Source: Pectobacterium brasiliense
GTDB taxonomy: Bacteria; Pseudomonadota; Gammaproteobacteria; Enterobacterales; Enterobacteriaceae
NCBI RefSeq assembly: GCF_016950255.1
Contig: NZ_JACGFN010000002.1
Location: 248,001 to 312,000 of the forward strand
DNA: 64,000 nucleotides
Direction: 5' to 3'
Shown: piece after piece, positions 49,857 through 59,712 of the stretch
Layout of the letters: each line of letters opens with the position of its first letter
Position numbering within the stretch: position 1 is the stretch's first letter
Translations under genes and position numbers: made by a program
Notes under the pieces: model-generated
What the model saw: only the letters and a program-made list of their open reading frames with translations
Database searches by the model: none
Told to the model about the DNA's origin: nothing

Positions 49857-50557
49857 GGTTTGGCTCCTTCAGAAGAATCCAGTTCACGGCTCCATGACAA
49901 GCCATTGACGTAGATGCCCAGCGGGTTGCGGCGCAGGCGTTCTTCGGTGCGCGGGGTCTGCTGCACGATGGACACCACCGCCGTCCATCGCTCCAACCCG
50001 GCAGCCGCTCCATTGACGTAGCGGCGTTCCGTCCAGCGCACGTTGAAAGACGCATCGCTGGCGCGTACCACGCTGGTGATCTGTACCGTCACCGACTCCT
50101 TGCCGATGCGGGCGAACGGGTCATTCACCCGCGCATAGTCGTTGAGCACCGCCGCGCCCCGGTCGGTGGTGTAGTCGTAGGCATCGAGCCAGTTCTGCCG
50201 CACGACGATGGGGTCGATGGACAACGACCGCACCAGCGTCATGAAGCGCGCGATGTGGTGTGCCGTCTGCGCATCGGTGGGCCGGTACGGCGTGGCCGCT
50301 TCGCCCACGGTGCGCACCTGGCCGGACTGATCGACCTCGATGACATAGGGCGTGACGATGGACTGGGCCGAGCGCCACACCAGGCCACCGGCCATCAGCA
50401 GCGCGAGCACCAGGCAGCCAAAAGCCATCAGCCGCCAATTCTTGGCCTGCACGCGGGCCGAGCCGATGCGCTCGTCCCACACCTGGGCGGCGGCTTGATA
50501 CGGAGTGGCAGGCTGTGGCGTATCGGCATAGCGCACCTGCGGTCGTTTGAATCGCAT
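49853..50557 (-). CDS. trbF: TrbF, VirB8-like inner-membrane transfer protein (234 aa)
   Basis: Short cytoplasmic N-terminus, one membrane span (LMAFGCLVLALLMAGGLVW, about 43-61) and a periplasmic VirB8-type domain. It would nucleate assembly of the channel in the inner membrane. It lies 29 bases after trbL and overlaps trbG. Confidence 0.92.
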   Translation of the reverse strand: MRFKRPQVRYADTPQPATPYQAAAQVWDERIGSARVQAKNWRLMAFGCLVLALLMAGGLVWRSAQSIVTPYVIEVDQSGQVRTVGEAATPYRPTDAQTAHHIARFMTLVRSLSIDPIVVRQNWLDAYDYTTDRGAAVLNDYARVNDPFARIGKESVTVQITSVVRASDASFNVRWTERRYVNGAAAGLERWTAVVSIVQQTPRTEERLRRNPLGIYVNGLSWSRELDSSEGAKP

Positions 50558-50586
50558 GGGGTTCTCCTTAAAAGTCAGCTATCGGG

Positions 50587-51978
50587 TCATTCATCGGGGC
50601 GCAGGCTCGGGCCTTGGCCCGAACCGCCGCCGTCGCCACCGCGCAGCGTGTGCGCGACCGTGGCGGTGGCCTGGGTGAGTTGTTGGCGGCGTTGCAGGCG
50701 CTTGGCCCAGCCGGGTTGCTCCTGCTTCTGCGCATTGGCCGTGTTGCCGGCGGCATCGTCTGTGGTGGCCTGCCCGGAACTGGCAGCGCCACCGCCTGAA
50801 CCACCATCGGTGCCGGAGCCTTGCCAGCCTGCTTTGAATGGCGCGGCAGTCTTGGCAGCGGCTGCTTTGATGCCAGCACCCGCGCGTTGACCTGCCGCCT
50901 GTGCGCCGCCCTTGGCGACAGTGCCCAGCCCTGCCAGCGCGCCTTTGGCCCCGCCGCCCGCAGCGGCGGAACCGGCCTGGAAAGCCGTCTTCGCGCTGCC
51001 AGCCGCCGAGGTTGCGGCCCGCGCACCAGACCCGGCGAGCTTGGCGGCAGCCGGTGCCATGCGCGCCCCGGCCATCACGGCTCCACCCACGCCGGTGGCG
51101 GCGGCACCTACGGCAACCGCCGCGCCTGCGGCACCCACAGCAGCACCGGCCATCGCCCCGGCACCCAACTGCGGTGCGCCGGAAACCAGCCCGGTGGCAA
51201 TGCCAGGGCCGAAGATCCCCAACGCCAGCAGCGTCAGTGAGGCCAGCATGATGACCACCGCATGGTCGATGGAAGGCTCGGCTGGATGCACCTGGAACTC
51301 GGCAAACAGGCCCGAGCCGATGCCGACGATGACGGCCAGCACCAACACCTTGATGCCCGAAGACACCACGTTGCCCAGCACTTTCTCGGCGAGGAAGCTG
51401 GTCTTGTTCCACAGCGCAAACGGCACCAGCACGAAGCCCGCGAGCGTGGTCAGCTTGAACTCGATCAGCGTGATGAAAAGCTGGATCGCCAGAACGAAGA
51501 AACACAGGATCACCACCGCCCAGGCCAGGAACATGACCACGATGGGCGTCATGTTCACGAACACTTCGGGAAAGCCCGCCATGTCGCTGATCTGCTCAAG
51601 AATCGGTGCCGCCGCGTCGATGCCAGTCTTGGCCAAACGTCCCGGTTGCAGGAATTCGCCCATGCTCATCGTCGAGCCGCTGGCCGTCAGGCCCAGGCCC
51701 GCGAATGAGCGGAAGACGATGCTGGCCAGCCAGTTGAAGTTGTTGATGATGTAGGCGAAGGCACCGACGTAGAGCACCTTGCGCAGCAGCTTGGCGATCA
51801 CGTCATCGCCTTGGCCGGTGGCGTGGCTCATCGCCCAGTACAACCCGGCAATCGTCATGTCGATGACGATCAGCGTGGCGGTGAGGAACGCGACTTCGCC
51901 CTGCAGCAGCCCAAAACCCGAGTCGATGTAGCGCGAGAAAGTAGCAAGAAAGCGGTCGATCACTGTCACGTCATTCAT
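50587..51978 (-). CDS. trbL: TrbL, VirB6-like polytopic transfer protein (463 aa)
   Basis: About six hydrophobic segments in the first 270 residues form the VirB6-type channel part; the rest is a low-complexity Ala/Gly-rich tail (AGAMAGAAVGAAGAAVAVG and similar) ending in a Gln/Arg-rich stretch. The tail is typical of TrbL in this element class. The start overlaps the stop of the upstream lipoprotein gene by 4 nt. Confidence 0.92.
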   Translation of the reverse strand: MNDVTVIDRFLATFSRYIDSGFGLLQGEVAFLTATLIVIDMTIAGLYWAMSHATGQGDDVIAKLLRKVLYVGAFAYIINNFNWLASIVFRSFAGLGLTASGSTMSMGEFLQPGRLAKTGIDAAAPILEQISDMAGFPEVFVNMTPIVVMFLAWAVVILCFFVLAIQLFITLIEFKLTTLAGFVLVPFALWNKTSFLAEKVLGNVVSSGIKVLVLAVIVGIGSGLFAEFQVHPAEPSIDHAVVIMLASLTLLALGIFGPGIATGLVSGAPQLGAGAMAGAAVGAAGAAVAVGAAATGVGGAVMAGARMAPAAAKLAGSGARAATSAAGSAKTAFQAGSAAAGGGAKGALAGLGTVAKGGAQAAGQRAGAGIKAAAAKTAAPFKAGWQGSGTDGGSGGGAASSGQATTDDAAGNTANAQKQEQPGWAKRLQRRQQLTQATATVAHTLRGGDGGGSGQGPSLRPDE

Positions 51979-52289
51979 GGCACGTCCCCCTCGAAGGGCA
52001 TGGCGTCTTGGTCACTGGCGGGTGTGTCAAAGCTCGGCGGGATCGGCGGCAGATCAGCCAGCGTGCGAAACTCGTCAGGCCCGGTTTCCCCGGCGAAGAA
52101 GCGCCGCCGGAAGGCATCGGCCGCGGCCAGGCAGGCGTCTTCGCCTGCCGTCGTCCTGTCGGCGGCACACTGCGCACGCAAAGCCTTTAGCCGCACGGGA
52201 TCGGCGGCCAGAGCAGCGGCCAGGTCTTCGGTCGGCTGCTGGCCGCAAGCGACCAGCAGCACGGGCAGCACCAAGAAAACGCATCGCAT
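51975..52289 (-). CDS. trbK: TrbK-type entry-exclusion lipoprotein (104 aa)
   Basis: The lipobox LVAC (C15 after MRCVFLVLPVLLVA) predicts a lipoprotein. The mature part has LAADPVRLKALRAQCAADRT and a second cysteine in GEDACLAAADAFRRRF. Position between trbJ and trbL is that of TrbK, the RP4 exclusion protein. It is clearly related to the EexN-like lipoprotein at 59947-60213 (shared LAADPxRLKxLRxQC, RT and a downstream Cys). Confidence 0.82.
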   Translation of the reverse strand: MRCVFLVLPVLLVACGQQPTEDLAAALAADPVRLKALRAQCAADRTTAGEDACLAAADAFRRRFFAGETGPDEFRTLADLPPIPPSFDTPASDQDAMPFEGDVP

Positions 52290-52301
52290 GGCCGTCTCCC
52301 G

Positions 52302-53045
52302 TCAGTTGCCGTAGAAATCCACGCGCTGCGGTGTGTAGGGCGTGCCATCACCTAGAAAGCGACGCGTCACTTCACGTCCACGTTCGACAGCAGCTGCTTG
52401 GCGTGCCAGTTCGAGCGCGGCAGCGCGTTCCTGCGTGATCTGGAGTTGCTGCGCCTGGATGGATTGCTTGGCCTGCAAAGCCAGAAGCTGATTGGTCGCC
52501 TGCATGGCTTGCAGCGCGCCGGTGGCGGACTGACTCTGGCTGATCAGATCGGACAGTGCGCTTTCGTCTTGTGCCAGGTTCTGCGACACCTGCGCCTGCA
52601 TCCGCATGGCGGTATGCAGGCCATTCAAAGTGTTCTTCCAGCGTTCCTGCGCATCGCGCAGCATCTGGTCGCCGCTGACGGTCGCGGCGTATTGTTCCGG
52701 GTACAACCGGGCGAAAGTGGCATCCATGCTCTGCACGTCATAGGCCAGGCCGCGCGCCTCGGCGATCAGGCGCTCAGTGGTTGCCAGCGTCGAGCGCAGG
52801 CGATTGACGATGTTGAAGTCCAGATTCGCCAGATTGCGCGCCTGGTTCATCAGCATCTGTGCTTCGTTTTGAAGCTGGTTGATTTGGTTGTTGATCTGCT
52901 CCAGCGTGCGAACAGCGGTCAACGTGTTCTGCACGAAATTGGACGGGTCAAACACCGTCAGCGCAGACGCAGGCTGTGAGGCCAGCAGCGATACCGACAG
53001 CACGGCGGCGAGTGAGACAGAGAGCAAACGGGGTTGGGTGTTCAT
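52302..53045 (-). CDS. trbJ: TrbJ, VirB5-like transfer protein (247 aa)
   Basis: A signal peptide (about 1-28, ends in QPASA) and a long helical, Gln-rich body (LEQINNQINQLQNEAQMLMNQARN) are typical of TrbJ/VirB5, a minor pilus-tip or adhesion component. The C-terminus reads RRFLGDGTPYTPQRVDFYGN, and RFLGDG...PYTP recurs in the EexN-like lipoprotein of the same element. It overlaps trbE by 4 nt. Confidence 0.92.
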   Translation of the reverse strand: MNTQPRLLSVSLAAVLSVSLLASQPASALTVFDPSNFVQNTLTAVRTLEQINNQINQLQNEAQMLMNQARNLANLDFNIVNRLRSTLATTERLIAEARGLAYDVQSMDATFARLYPEQYAATVSGDQMLRDAQERWKNTLNGLHTAMRMQAQVSQNLAQDESALSDLISQSQSATGALQAMQATNQLLALQAKQSIQAQQLQITQERAAALELARQAAAVERGREVTRRFLGDGTPYTPQRVDFYGN

Positions 53046-55492
53046 GGCGAAACCTCCAGAGGATCAGAAGCGAGGAAGGACGCTGCCGCCGGTGAGGAAG
53101 GCAGCAGGTCTGCGGCCCAATCGAGGCCGCGATGGCGCAGCCAGGCACCGGCAAAGCCCGGTGTGCCTGCGTCCAGCAGCACGCGATCCATGTCGCGTTG
53201 GTCTTGCGGAGTGGAAGCCCCGGCAAAGGCCAGCGTGGCTGGCCCCAGGTCGAGGTCGAACAGGCGATTTCCCAACCGCGATTGGTAGTAGTAGTCACGC
53301 TTGGGTTGCGCGGTCGCCACGATCTCGATCTGGCGTGAGTTCAGCCCGAAGCCTTCGTAGATCGTGCGGATCTGCGGCTCTGTGGCCTGCGGATTGGGGA
53401 GGAAAATGCGACTCGCGCAGCTTTCGATCACCGCCGCAGCAATGCTCGAATCCTTGATGTCGGCTAGCGACTGAGTAGCGAAGATGACGCTGACATTCTT
53501 CTTGCGCAGCGTCTTGAGCCACTGGCGGATGCGGGCGGCGAACACCGGGTCATCGAGGAACAACCAGGCTTCATCGAGGATCAGCAGCGTGGGCGCGCCG
53601 TCGAAACGTTCATCGAAGCGGGCGAACAGGTAGCCCAGCACCGCCAGCACCGCCGCCTTGCTGTGCATGAGTTCTTCCATCTCGAAGCACTGCACAGAAC
53701 CCGAACCAAGACGATCCGAATCTGCGTCCAGCAGCTTGCCGTGCGCGCCGCCCAGTACATAGGGCGCGAGCGCCTGGCGCAATGCGTTCGATTGCAGCAG
53801 CACCGACAGGCCCGTCAGCGTGCGCTGCTCCGCCGGCGCACCCGCAAGGCTGCCGAGTGCCGACCAGATCGCGGCCTTCTCCTCTGGGCCGATGGCCACG
53901 CCTTCGTGCAGCAAGCGGCCTTCCACCCATTCGGCGGCCCAGGTGCGGTAGCCCTCTTGGTCGACGCGGGCCAACGGCTGGAAAGCAATCGCCCCATCGC
54001 TGCCCAGGTCGTAATGCTCGCCCCCAAGCCCCAGGATGGTGGCGCGCATGGAGCGGCCCATATCGAAGGCGAAGATGCGCGAACCGAAGTAACGGCGGAA
54101 CTGCATTGCCAGCGTGGCGAGCAATACCGACTTGCCCATGCCGGTTGGCCCGGCGACCAGCGTGTGGCCCACGTCTCCGATGTGCGTCACCAGCCGGAAC
54201 GGCGTCGCGCCATCGGTGCGCGTGACGATCAGCGGCGGGCCATCCAGATGCGCGTTTTTCTCCGGCCCTGCCCAGACCGCTGACAGCGGCATCATGTGCG
54301 CCAGGTTCAGCGTCGAAACGATGGGCTGTCGCACATTCGCGTAGGCGTTGCCGGGGATCGAGGACAGCCAGGCATCGACAGCGTTGAGGGTTTCGGGGAT
54401 GGTGACGAAGCCGCGCCCCTGGATGACGCGTTCCACCATGCGAAGCTTCTCGTCGGCGGTCGCCGGATCAGCATCGAGCACCGTCAATGTGGCAGTGAGA
54501 TAGCCGAAAGACACCTGATCGCTGCCCAGCTCCTGCAGGGCGGCATCGGCATCGGCGGCCTTGTTGTTGGCGTCGGTATCGACCAGCGGGCTTTCCTGCT
54601 GGAAGATCGTTTCACGCAATAGCGCGACGACGTTCTTGCGCTTGGCGAACCACTGGCGGCGCAGGCGGCCCAGTTCTTTTTCCGCTTCGGCTTTGTCCAG
54701 GCACAGAAAGCGCGTGCTCCAGCGATAGCCAAAGCCCAGACGGTTGAGGTCGTCCAGAATCCCCGGCCAGGTCGAAGTCGGAAAGCCCCGCACCGATACC
54801 ACTCGCAGGTGCTGGTCGCCCAGCATGGGGGTCAGACCACCGACCAACGGCGAGTCAGTTAGCAACGCGTCGATGTGAAACGGCACGCCGGGCACACCGA
54901 CGCGGTAGCGTCGCGTGGACACCGTGGCGTGCAGGTAAGTCAGTGTCTGCGCGTCATCCAGCCAGCCAATTTCCGGCATCACGCCATCGAGCAGGTCGAA
55001 CACGCGATCTGTTTCTGCCACGAAAGCTTCAAGCCGACCCTGCCAGTCCACACCGTCGCCCGGTGCGTTCTCATAGAGCATCTTGGCGGCGCGGGCGCGA
55101 GATTCTTCTGGTGGCAGATAAGCCAGCGTGAGGTGATAGGCGCTCTCGTAGTGATGGCCGGATTCCTCGGAAGCCGCGCGGCGTTCTTCTTCCACCAACC
55201 AGGACAACGGCTCGGGGAAGTCGGAACGTGGATAGCCCGCCGCTGCGCGGCGCTCGGCTTCGATGAACAAGGCCCAGCCCGATCCCAGGCGGCGCAGTGC
55301 GTTGTTGAGCCGCGCCGACGTGGCGATCAGCTCGCCTTGCGTGGCGCTGTCCAGATCCGGCCCACGAAAGCGTGCTGTGCGCTGGAACGAACCATCCTTG
55401 TTCAGCACCACCCCCGGCGCAATCAGCCCGGCCCAGGGCAACCAGTCGGCCAGCAGCGCGGGCCGCTGGCGGTATTCGGCAAGGTTCAGCAT
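53042..55492 (-). CDS. trbE: TrbE, VirB4-like transfer ATPase (816 aa)
   Basis: Large cytoplasmic ATPase of the mating-pair apparatus. Walker A GPTGMGKSVLLATL (about 445), Walker B LLILDEAWLFLDD and the helicase-like VSVIFATQSLADIKDS are present; the N-terminal half matches the CagE/TrbE region. Length matches the family. It starts 12 bases after trbD. Confidence 0.94.
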   Translation of the reverse strand: MLNLAEYRQRPALLADWLPWAGLIAPGVVLNKDGSFQRTARFRGPDLDSATQGELIATSARLNNALRRLGSGWALFIEAERRAAAGYPRSDFPEPLSWLVEEERRAASEESGHHYESAYHLTLAYLPPEESRARAAKMLYENAPGDGVDWQGRLEAFVAETDRVFDLLDGVMPEIGWLDDAQTLTYLHATVSTRRYRVGVPGVPFHIDALLTDSPLVGGLTPMLGDQHLRVVSVRGFPTSTWPGILDDLNRLGFGYRWSTRFLCLDKAEAEKELGRLRRQWFAKRKNVVALLRETIFQQESPLVDTDANNKAADADAALQELGSDQVSFGYLTATLTVLDADPATADEKLRMVERVIQGRGFVTIPETLNAVDAWLSSIPGNAYANVRQPIVSTLNLAHMMPLSAVWAGPEKNAHLDGPPLIVTRTDGATPFRLVTHIGDVGHTLVAGPTGMGKSVLLATLAMQFRRYFGSRIFAFDMGRSMRATILGLGGEHYDLGSDGAIAFQPLARVDQEGYRTWAAEWVEGRLLHEGVAIGPEEKAAIWSALGSLAGAPAEQRTLTGLSVLLQSNALRQALAPYVLGGAHGKLLDADSDRLGSGSVQCFEMEELMHSKAAVLAVLGYLFARFDERFDGAPTLLILDEAWLFLDDPVFAARIRQWLKTLRKKNVSVIFATQSLADIKDSSIAAAVIESCASRIFLPNPQATEPQIRTIYEGFGLNSRQIEIVATAQPKRDYYYQSRLGNRLFDLDLGPATLAFAGASTPQDQRDMDRVLLDAGTPGFAGAWLRHRGLDWAADLLPSSPAAASFLASDPLEVSP

Positions 55493-55504
55493 GTCGGCTT
55501 CTCC

Positions 55505-55774
55505 CTATGCGTCCAGCAGCGGCTTGTGCTTGATGTGCCGGGCGAAGACCTGCATGAACTGCGGATCGACGCGCGCGCCCCAGACCGCCAGCGAGTGCCC
55601 GACGATCCAGAGCACCACACCGGGAATCCACAGTTGCAGGCCCAGCCCGACGGCGGCGGCCAGCGTGCCGTTGGCAATGGCCACGGTGCGGGGCGCACCG
55701 CCCAGCAGGATCGGCTCGGTCAGCGAGCGATGCAGCGGCACTTCAAAACCCGGAAGATCGGTGGCCGTGCTCAT
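55505..55774 (-). CDS. trbD: TrbD, VirB3-like transfer protein (89 aa)
   Basis: Small inner-membrane protein with two close hydrophobic segments (TVAIANGTLAAAVGLGLQLWIPGVVLWIVGHSL region). The start MSTATDLPGFEVPLHRSL overlaps the trbC stop (ATGA). The reading frame stays open further upstream inside trbC, but the extra 73 residues are out-of-frame trbC and are not part of the gene. Confidence 0.9.
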   Translation of the reverse strand: MSTATDLPGFEVPLHRSLTEPILLGGAPRTVAIANGTLAAAVGLGLQLWIPGVVLWIVGHSLAVWGARVDPQFMQVFARHIKHKPLLDA

Positions 55775-56157
55775 ACGACGGCCCCGCCGGAGAAGCTGAA
55801 AAACGACAGGAAGAAGCTGGAAGCCGCAAAGGCAATGGACAGACCGAAGACGATCTGGATCAGCTTGCGGAAACCGCCACTGGTATCCCCAAAGGCCAGC
55901 GCCAGACCCGTCGCAATAATGATGATGACCGCTACGATGCGGGCTACCGGCCCCTGGATGGATTCGAGGATGGATTGCAGTGGGCCTTCCCACGGCATTG
56001 AGGAACCGGCGGCCTGAGCCGTACCCGCCAGCAACAGCATCAACACCGCGAGCAGCAGCCCTTGTCCTGCGGGGCGAACCAGACTACGCAGCCGCGGCAG
56101 CGTGGGCGGCGGAGAAAGTGGATTGACAGAAAGACGGAAAGCATCAAAGTGCGTCAT
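55771..56157 (-). CDS. trbC: TrbC, pilin subunit precursor (128 aa)
   Basis: VirB2-type pilin with a long leader (hydrophobic stretch GLLLAVLMLLLAGTAQA, about 33-49) and two later hydrophobic helices (IVAVIIIIATGLALAFG; IVFGLSIAFAASSFFLSFF). It overlaps trbB and trbD by 4 nt each. Confidence 0.9.
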   Translation of the reverse strand: MTHFDAFRLSVNPLSPPPTLPRLRSLVRPAGQGLLLAVLMLLLAGTAQAAGSSMPWEGPLQSILESIQGPVARIVAVIIIIATGLALAFGDTSGGFRKLIQIVFGLSIAFAASSFFLSFFSFSGGAVV

Positions 56158-57224
56158 GGCAGTTCTCCAGGTTGATCAGTGGTCAGGGAAGGCGCAGCGG
56201 CACCGGCTGCGAGAGGAACCGGCGGCAACTCGGGAAGCGGTGCTTCCAGCGCATCCGCCAGGCGGTAGCCCGCGCCGTCGAAGCCGACAACGCGGGAAAT
56301 GGTTTCGACGTGGCGCTTGCGGCCGCGTCCGGCGATGTGGATGACGACGTTGACCGCCTCGGCGATCAGGGCGCGGGGCGGGTTCACCGCCACTTCGAGA
56401 ATCAGTTGCTCCAGGCGCAGCAGTGCGCCCAAGGCGGAGCCGGCATGGATGGTGGCGATACCACCGGGGTGGCCGGTGCCCCAGACCTTCACCAGATCCA
56501 GCGCTTCGCCGCCGCGCACTTCGCCCACGATCACGCGATCCGGGCGCAGCCGCATCGTGGCGCGCACCAGCTCCTGCATCGACACCACGCCCGCACGGGT
56601 GCGCAGCGGCACATGGTCACGGGCTGCGCATTGCAGTTCCATGGTGTCTTCCAGCACCAGCACGCGGTCGCCGGTGGCGGCGATCTCGGCCAGCAAGGCG
56701 TTGGCCAGCGTGGTCTTGCCGGTACTGGTGCCTCCGGCGATCAGGATGTTGTGCCGCTCGCGCACGGCATGACGCAGAAACTCGGCCTGCCCAGCGGTCA
56801 GGATGCCGTCGGCCACATACCGATCCAGACCGATGATGCTCACGGCGCGCTTGCGCAGCGCAAAGGCCGGGCCGGGTGCGGCGGGCGGCAGAATGCCCTC
56901 GAAGCGTTCGCCGGTTTCCGGCAGTTCGGCGGTCAAGAGCGGTTGGCCGCGATGCACCTCCGCACCGACATGGGCGGCGACCAGGCGGATGATGCGTTCG
57001 CCATCGGCTTCGGGTAGTTCAACGCCGAGCGGCGCACGGCCAGAGGACAACCGATCTACCCACAATGTCCGATCGGGGTTGAGCATCACTTCCACCACGT
57101 CCGGGTCTTCCAGCGCGGCGGCAATCACCGGCCCCATCGCCGTGCGCAGCATCTGGATGCGGCGATCCTGGGACGCCGCAGCGGATGAGCGTGGATCGGG
57201 CGCGATCTGTGGAACGGCACTCAT
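56154..57224 (-). CDS. trbB: TrbB, VirB11-like transfer ATPase (356 aa)
   Basis: Hexameric secretion ATPase. Walker A GGTSTGKTTLANALL (about 165), Asp box VLVLEDTMELQC, Walker B RPDRVIVGEVRGGEALD and the His box GHPGGIATIHAGSA are all intact. Length fits the family. It overlaps the RHH gene and trbC by 4 nt. Confidence 0.94.
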   Translation of the reverse strand: MSAVPQIAPDPRSSAAASQDRRIQMLRTAMGPVIAAALEDPDVVEVMLNPDRTLWVDRLSSGRAPLGVELPEADGERIIRLVAAHVGAEVHRGQPLLTAELPETGERFEGILPPAAPGPAFALRKRAVSIIGLDRYVADGILTAGQAEFLRHAVRERHNILIAGGTSTGKTTLANALLAEIAATGDRVLVLEDTMELQCAARDHVPLRTRAGVVSMQELVRATMRLRPDRVIVGEVRGGEALDLVKVWGTGHPGGIATIHAGSALGALLRLEQLILEVAVNPPRALIAEAVNVVIHIAGRGRKRHVETISRVVGFDGAGYRLADALEAPLPELPPVPLAAGAAAPSLTTDQPGELP

Positions 57225-57709
57225 GACGCACGCTCCGCTGTGCGTTCATGGGCGGCAGCCATTGCCGCCGCGTCATCCATGCGCATGCCGAACTCACGAT
57301 CTTGGGGGTGCAGTTCTTCCACAACGTCGCGCACCAGGCTGCGGCCACGCAGCAGGTGGCGACCCAACTGTTCGACAAACTGCTCGAAACGCGCCTTGCC
57401 CTGCGCGCGAGCCGCGTCCTGATGGGCCTCCGGCACCGGCGTGCTGACGGTCAGGTAGTAGCGGACGAACAGCGCCAGCGTTTCGATCTGGATGTTCTGG
57501 TCGCGCTCCAGGCGCTCGGCCTGCCGCGACAGACGATCCAGTCGTTTGGCAATGGCGGCCTCACGCTGGTCGCCGGCATCAGGCGACAGCCAGGATGCCA
57601 AGGCAGCGGCGACGATGCTGGACTTGGACACGCCTTTCTTGGCGGCCAGTTCGTCCAGACGCTTGGCGTGCTCATGCTGGATGAACAGGTTCAATCGGTA
57701 TTGGCTCAT
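57221..57709 (-). CDS. Ribbon-helix-helix (CopG-like) protein of the transfer operon (162 aa)
   Basis: The N-terminal RHH fold reads MSQYRLNLFIQHEHAKRLDELAAKKGVSKSSIVAAALASWL; a helical C-terminal part follows. It sits between traG and trbB as in other Tn4371-type elements and may control the transfer operon or act as an auxiliary DNA-binding factor. It overlaps both neighbours by 4 nt. Confidence 0.88.
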   Translation of the reverse strand: MSQYRLNLFIQHEHAKRLDELAAKKGVSKSSIVAAALASWLSPDAGDQREAAIAKRLDRLSRQAERLERDQNIQIETLALFVRYYLTVSTPVPEAHQDAARAQGKARFEQFVEQLGRHLLRGRSLVRDVVEELHPQDREFGMRMDDAAAMAAAHERTAERAS

Positions 57710-59712
57710 AGGTCGATTCCGTCGTTGGGGTCGAGAGATGCCAGCCGCGCCGTGCGTTGCAGAGCCGGATCGAGCTGGCCGGGAAGCACCGGGGGCATGT
57801 CGTCGTCATCGAGCAGCGACAGATCGCTGGTCGTGGCATCCATCTCGGGGGCATAGGCGATGGTTTCCGACAGTTCGGGCTGACGGCGTGGGCCGCCGTC
57901 ATCGGTCGAACCCAAGTTCTCTAAGTCATCAGCGGATGCCGTGGTCGGTGACACAGGAACCGCAGGTATTGCTAGACCGCTCCAGTCATCAGGGCGTGCA
58001 GGCGGCACATCGGCATAGCGGCCTGCCGTCACCACAGGCGGCGGAATTACCCGTTGCTTGAAATTGGCGTCGGCGAAATAGCGCAGCTTCTTCGCCTTGA
58101 TCGGCGCGACGCTGGACACCATCACCACGGATTCATCGGGCGGAAGCTGCATCACTTCGCCCGGCGTCAGCAGTGGCCGCGCCGTCTCCTGCCGCGACAC
58201 CATCAGGTGCCCCAGCCACGGTGCAAGCCGGTGGCCGGCATAGTTGCGCTGTGCGCGCAACTCAGTGGCCGTGCCCAATGTTTCGGAAATGCGTTTGGCG
58301 GTGCGTTCGTCGTTGGTGGCGAACGTCACTCGCACATGGCAGTTATCGAGGATGGAATGGTTCTGCCCATACGCCTTGTCGATCTGGTTGAGCGACTGCG
58401 CGATCAGAAAGCTGCGGATGCCGTAGCCCGCCATGAAGGCGAGCGCTGTCTCGAAGAAGTCCAGCCGACCCAGCGCCGGAAATTCATCGAGCATCAACAG
58501 CAGCTTGTGGCGGCGTTGGATGCCGTCGCTGCCGTCCAACGATTCGGTGATTCGTCGGCCGATCTGGTTGAGGATCAGCCGGATCAGCGGTTTGGTGCGC
58601 GAAATGTCCGAAGGCGGCACCACCAGATAGAGCGATACCGGGTGCTTGGCGGAAATCAGGTCGGCAATGCGCCAATCGCAGCGCGAGGTGACTTCTGCCA
58701 CTGTAGGGTCGCGGTACAACCCCAGGAACGACATGGCGGTTGAGAGCACACCAGAGCGCTCGTTGTCCGACTTGTTGAGCACTTCGCGGGCAGCGGAGGC
58801 GACGACGGGATGCTGCGCATCACCCAGGTGTTTAGTCGTCATCATCCGATGCAAGGTCAGCTCGAACGGGCTGGCTGGATCGCTGAGAAAGTTGGCGACG
58901 CCACGCAGCGTCTTGTCTTCCCCCGCGTACAGCACATGCAGGATCGCGCCGACCAGTAGCGCGTGACTGGTCTTCTCCCAGTGGTTGCGCTTCTCCAGCG
59001 CGCCTTCGGGATCGACCAAGATGTCGGCGATGTTCTGCACGTCGCGCACCTCATGCGCGCCGCGCCGCACTTCCAGCAGCGGGTTGTAAGCCGCCGACTT
59101 CGCATCTGTCGGGTTGAACAGCAGGCAGTGGCTGAATCGACTGCGCCAGCCAGCGGTGATCTGCCAGTTCTCGCCCTTGATGTCGTGGATGACGGCGGAT
59201 GTCGGCCAGGACAACAGCGTTGGCACCACTAGGCCCACGCCCTTGCCCGAGCGAGTGGGCGCAAAGGTCAGGACGTGTTCCGGCCCTTCGTGCCTCAGGT
59301 AATGGCCGTCATGCTGACCGAGAAAGACGCCGGCGGGCTGCGTCAGCCCGGCCTTGCGAATGTCGGCAGCATCGGCCCAACGGGCCGAGCCATAGGTCGT
59401 CACCTTGCGCGCCTGCCGCGAGCGCCAGACAGACATAGCGATGGCGACCGCCACGGCCAGCAGGCCGCTGCTTGCCGCGATCATGCCTCCGGTGTCGAAC
59501 ACCTGCGGCGCGTAGGCGTCGAAGAAAAACCACCACTCGAAGAGCTTCCACGGGTAATAGACCGGTGTGCCGTGGAAGTCGAACCAGGGCGAGCCAAGGC
59601 GTAGCTGGTAGCCCAAGGCGGCGGCTGTCCATTGCGTGGCACCCCACACACCGGCGATCACGATGCCGAACACGGCGGCGATCTGCCCGAACAAAACGCC
59701 CTGAGCTTGCAT
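57706..59712 (-). CDS. traG: TraG, VirD4-type coupling protein (668 aa)
   Basis: Inner-membrane ATPase that brings the relaxase-DNA complex to the channel. N-terminal membrane spans (about 5-25 and 75-95) precede Walker A (PTRSGKGVGLVVPTLL) and Walker B (HKLLLMLDEFPALGRLDFFE). ATG 59712 is chosen: MQAQGVLFGQIAAVFG is the family start and GGAGG lies about 9 bases upstream; the 17-residue longer frame is rejected. First of the coupled transfer genes. Confidence 0.93.
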   Translation of the reverse strand: MQAQGVLFGQIAAVFGIVIAGVWGATQWTAAALGYQLRLGSPWFDFHGTPVYYPWKLFEWWFFFDAYAPQVFDTGGMIAASSGLLAVAVAIAMSVWRSRQARKVTTYGSARWADAADIRKAGLTQPAGVFLGQHDGHYLRHEGPEHVLTFAPTRSGKGVGLVVPTLLSWPTSAVIHDIKGENWQITAGWRSRFSHCLLFNPTDAKSAAYNPLLEVRRGAHEVRDVQNIADILVDPEGALEKRNHWEKTSHALLVGAILHVLYAGEDKTLRGVANFLSDPASPFELTLHRMMTTKHLGDAQHPVVASAAREVLNKSDNERSGVLSTAMSFLGLYRDPTVAEVTSRCDWRIADLISAKHPVSLYLVVPPSDISRTKPLIRLILNQIGRRITESLDGSDGIQRRHKLLLMLDEFPALGRLDFFETALAFMAGYGIRSFLIAQSLNQIDKAYGQNHSILDNCHVRVTFATNDERTAKRISETLGTATELRAQRNYAGHRLAPWLGHLMVSRQETARPLLTPGEVMQLPPDESVVMVSSVAPIKAKKLRYFADANFKQRVIPPPVVTAGRYADVPPARPDDWSGLAIPAVPVSPTTASADDLENLGSTDDGGPRRQPELSETIAYAPEMDATTSDLSLLDDDDMPPVLPGQLDPALQRTARLASLDPNDGIDL

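Noticed and set aside
50591..51505. Long alternative frames across trbL and other GC-rich transfer genes on both strands
   Set aside because: They arise from high GC and Ala/Gly-rich coding; they overlap better-supported genes and have Arg/His-rich nonsense composition.
55775..55993. Upstream in-frame extension of trbD (73 residues)
   Set aside because: This stretch is the coding region of trbC in another frame; trbD proper starts at the ATGA overlap with the trbC stop.
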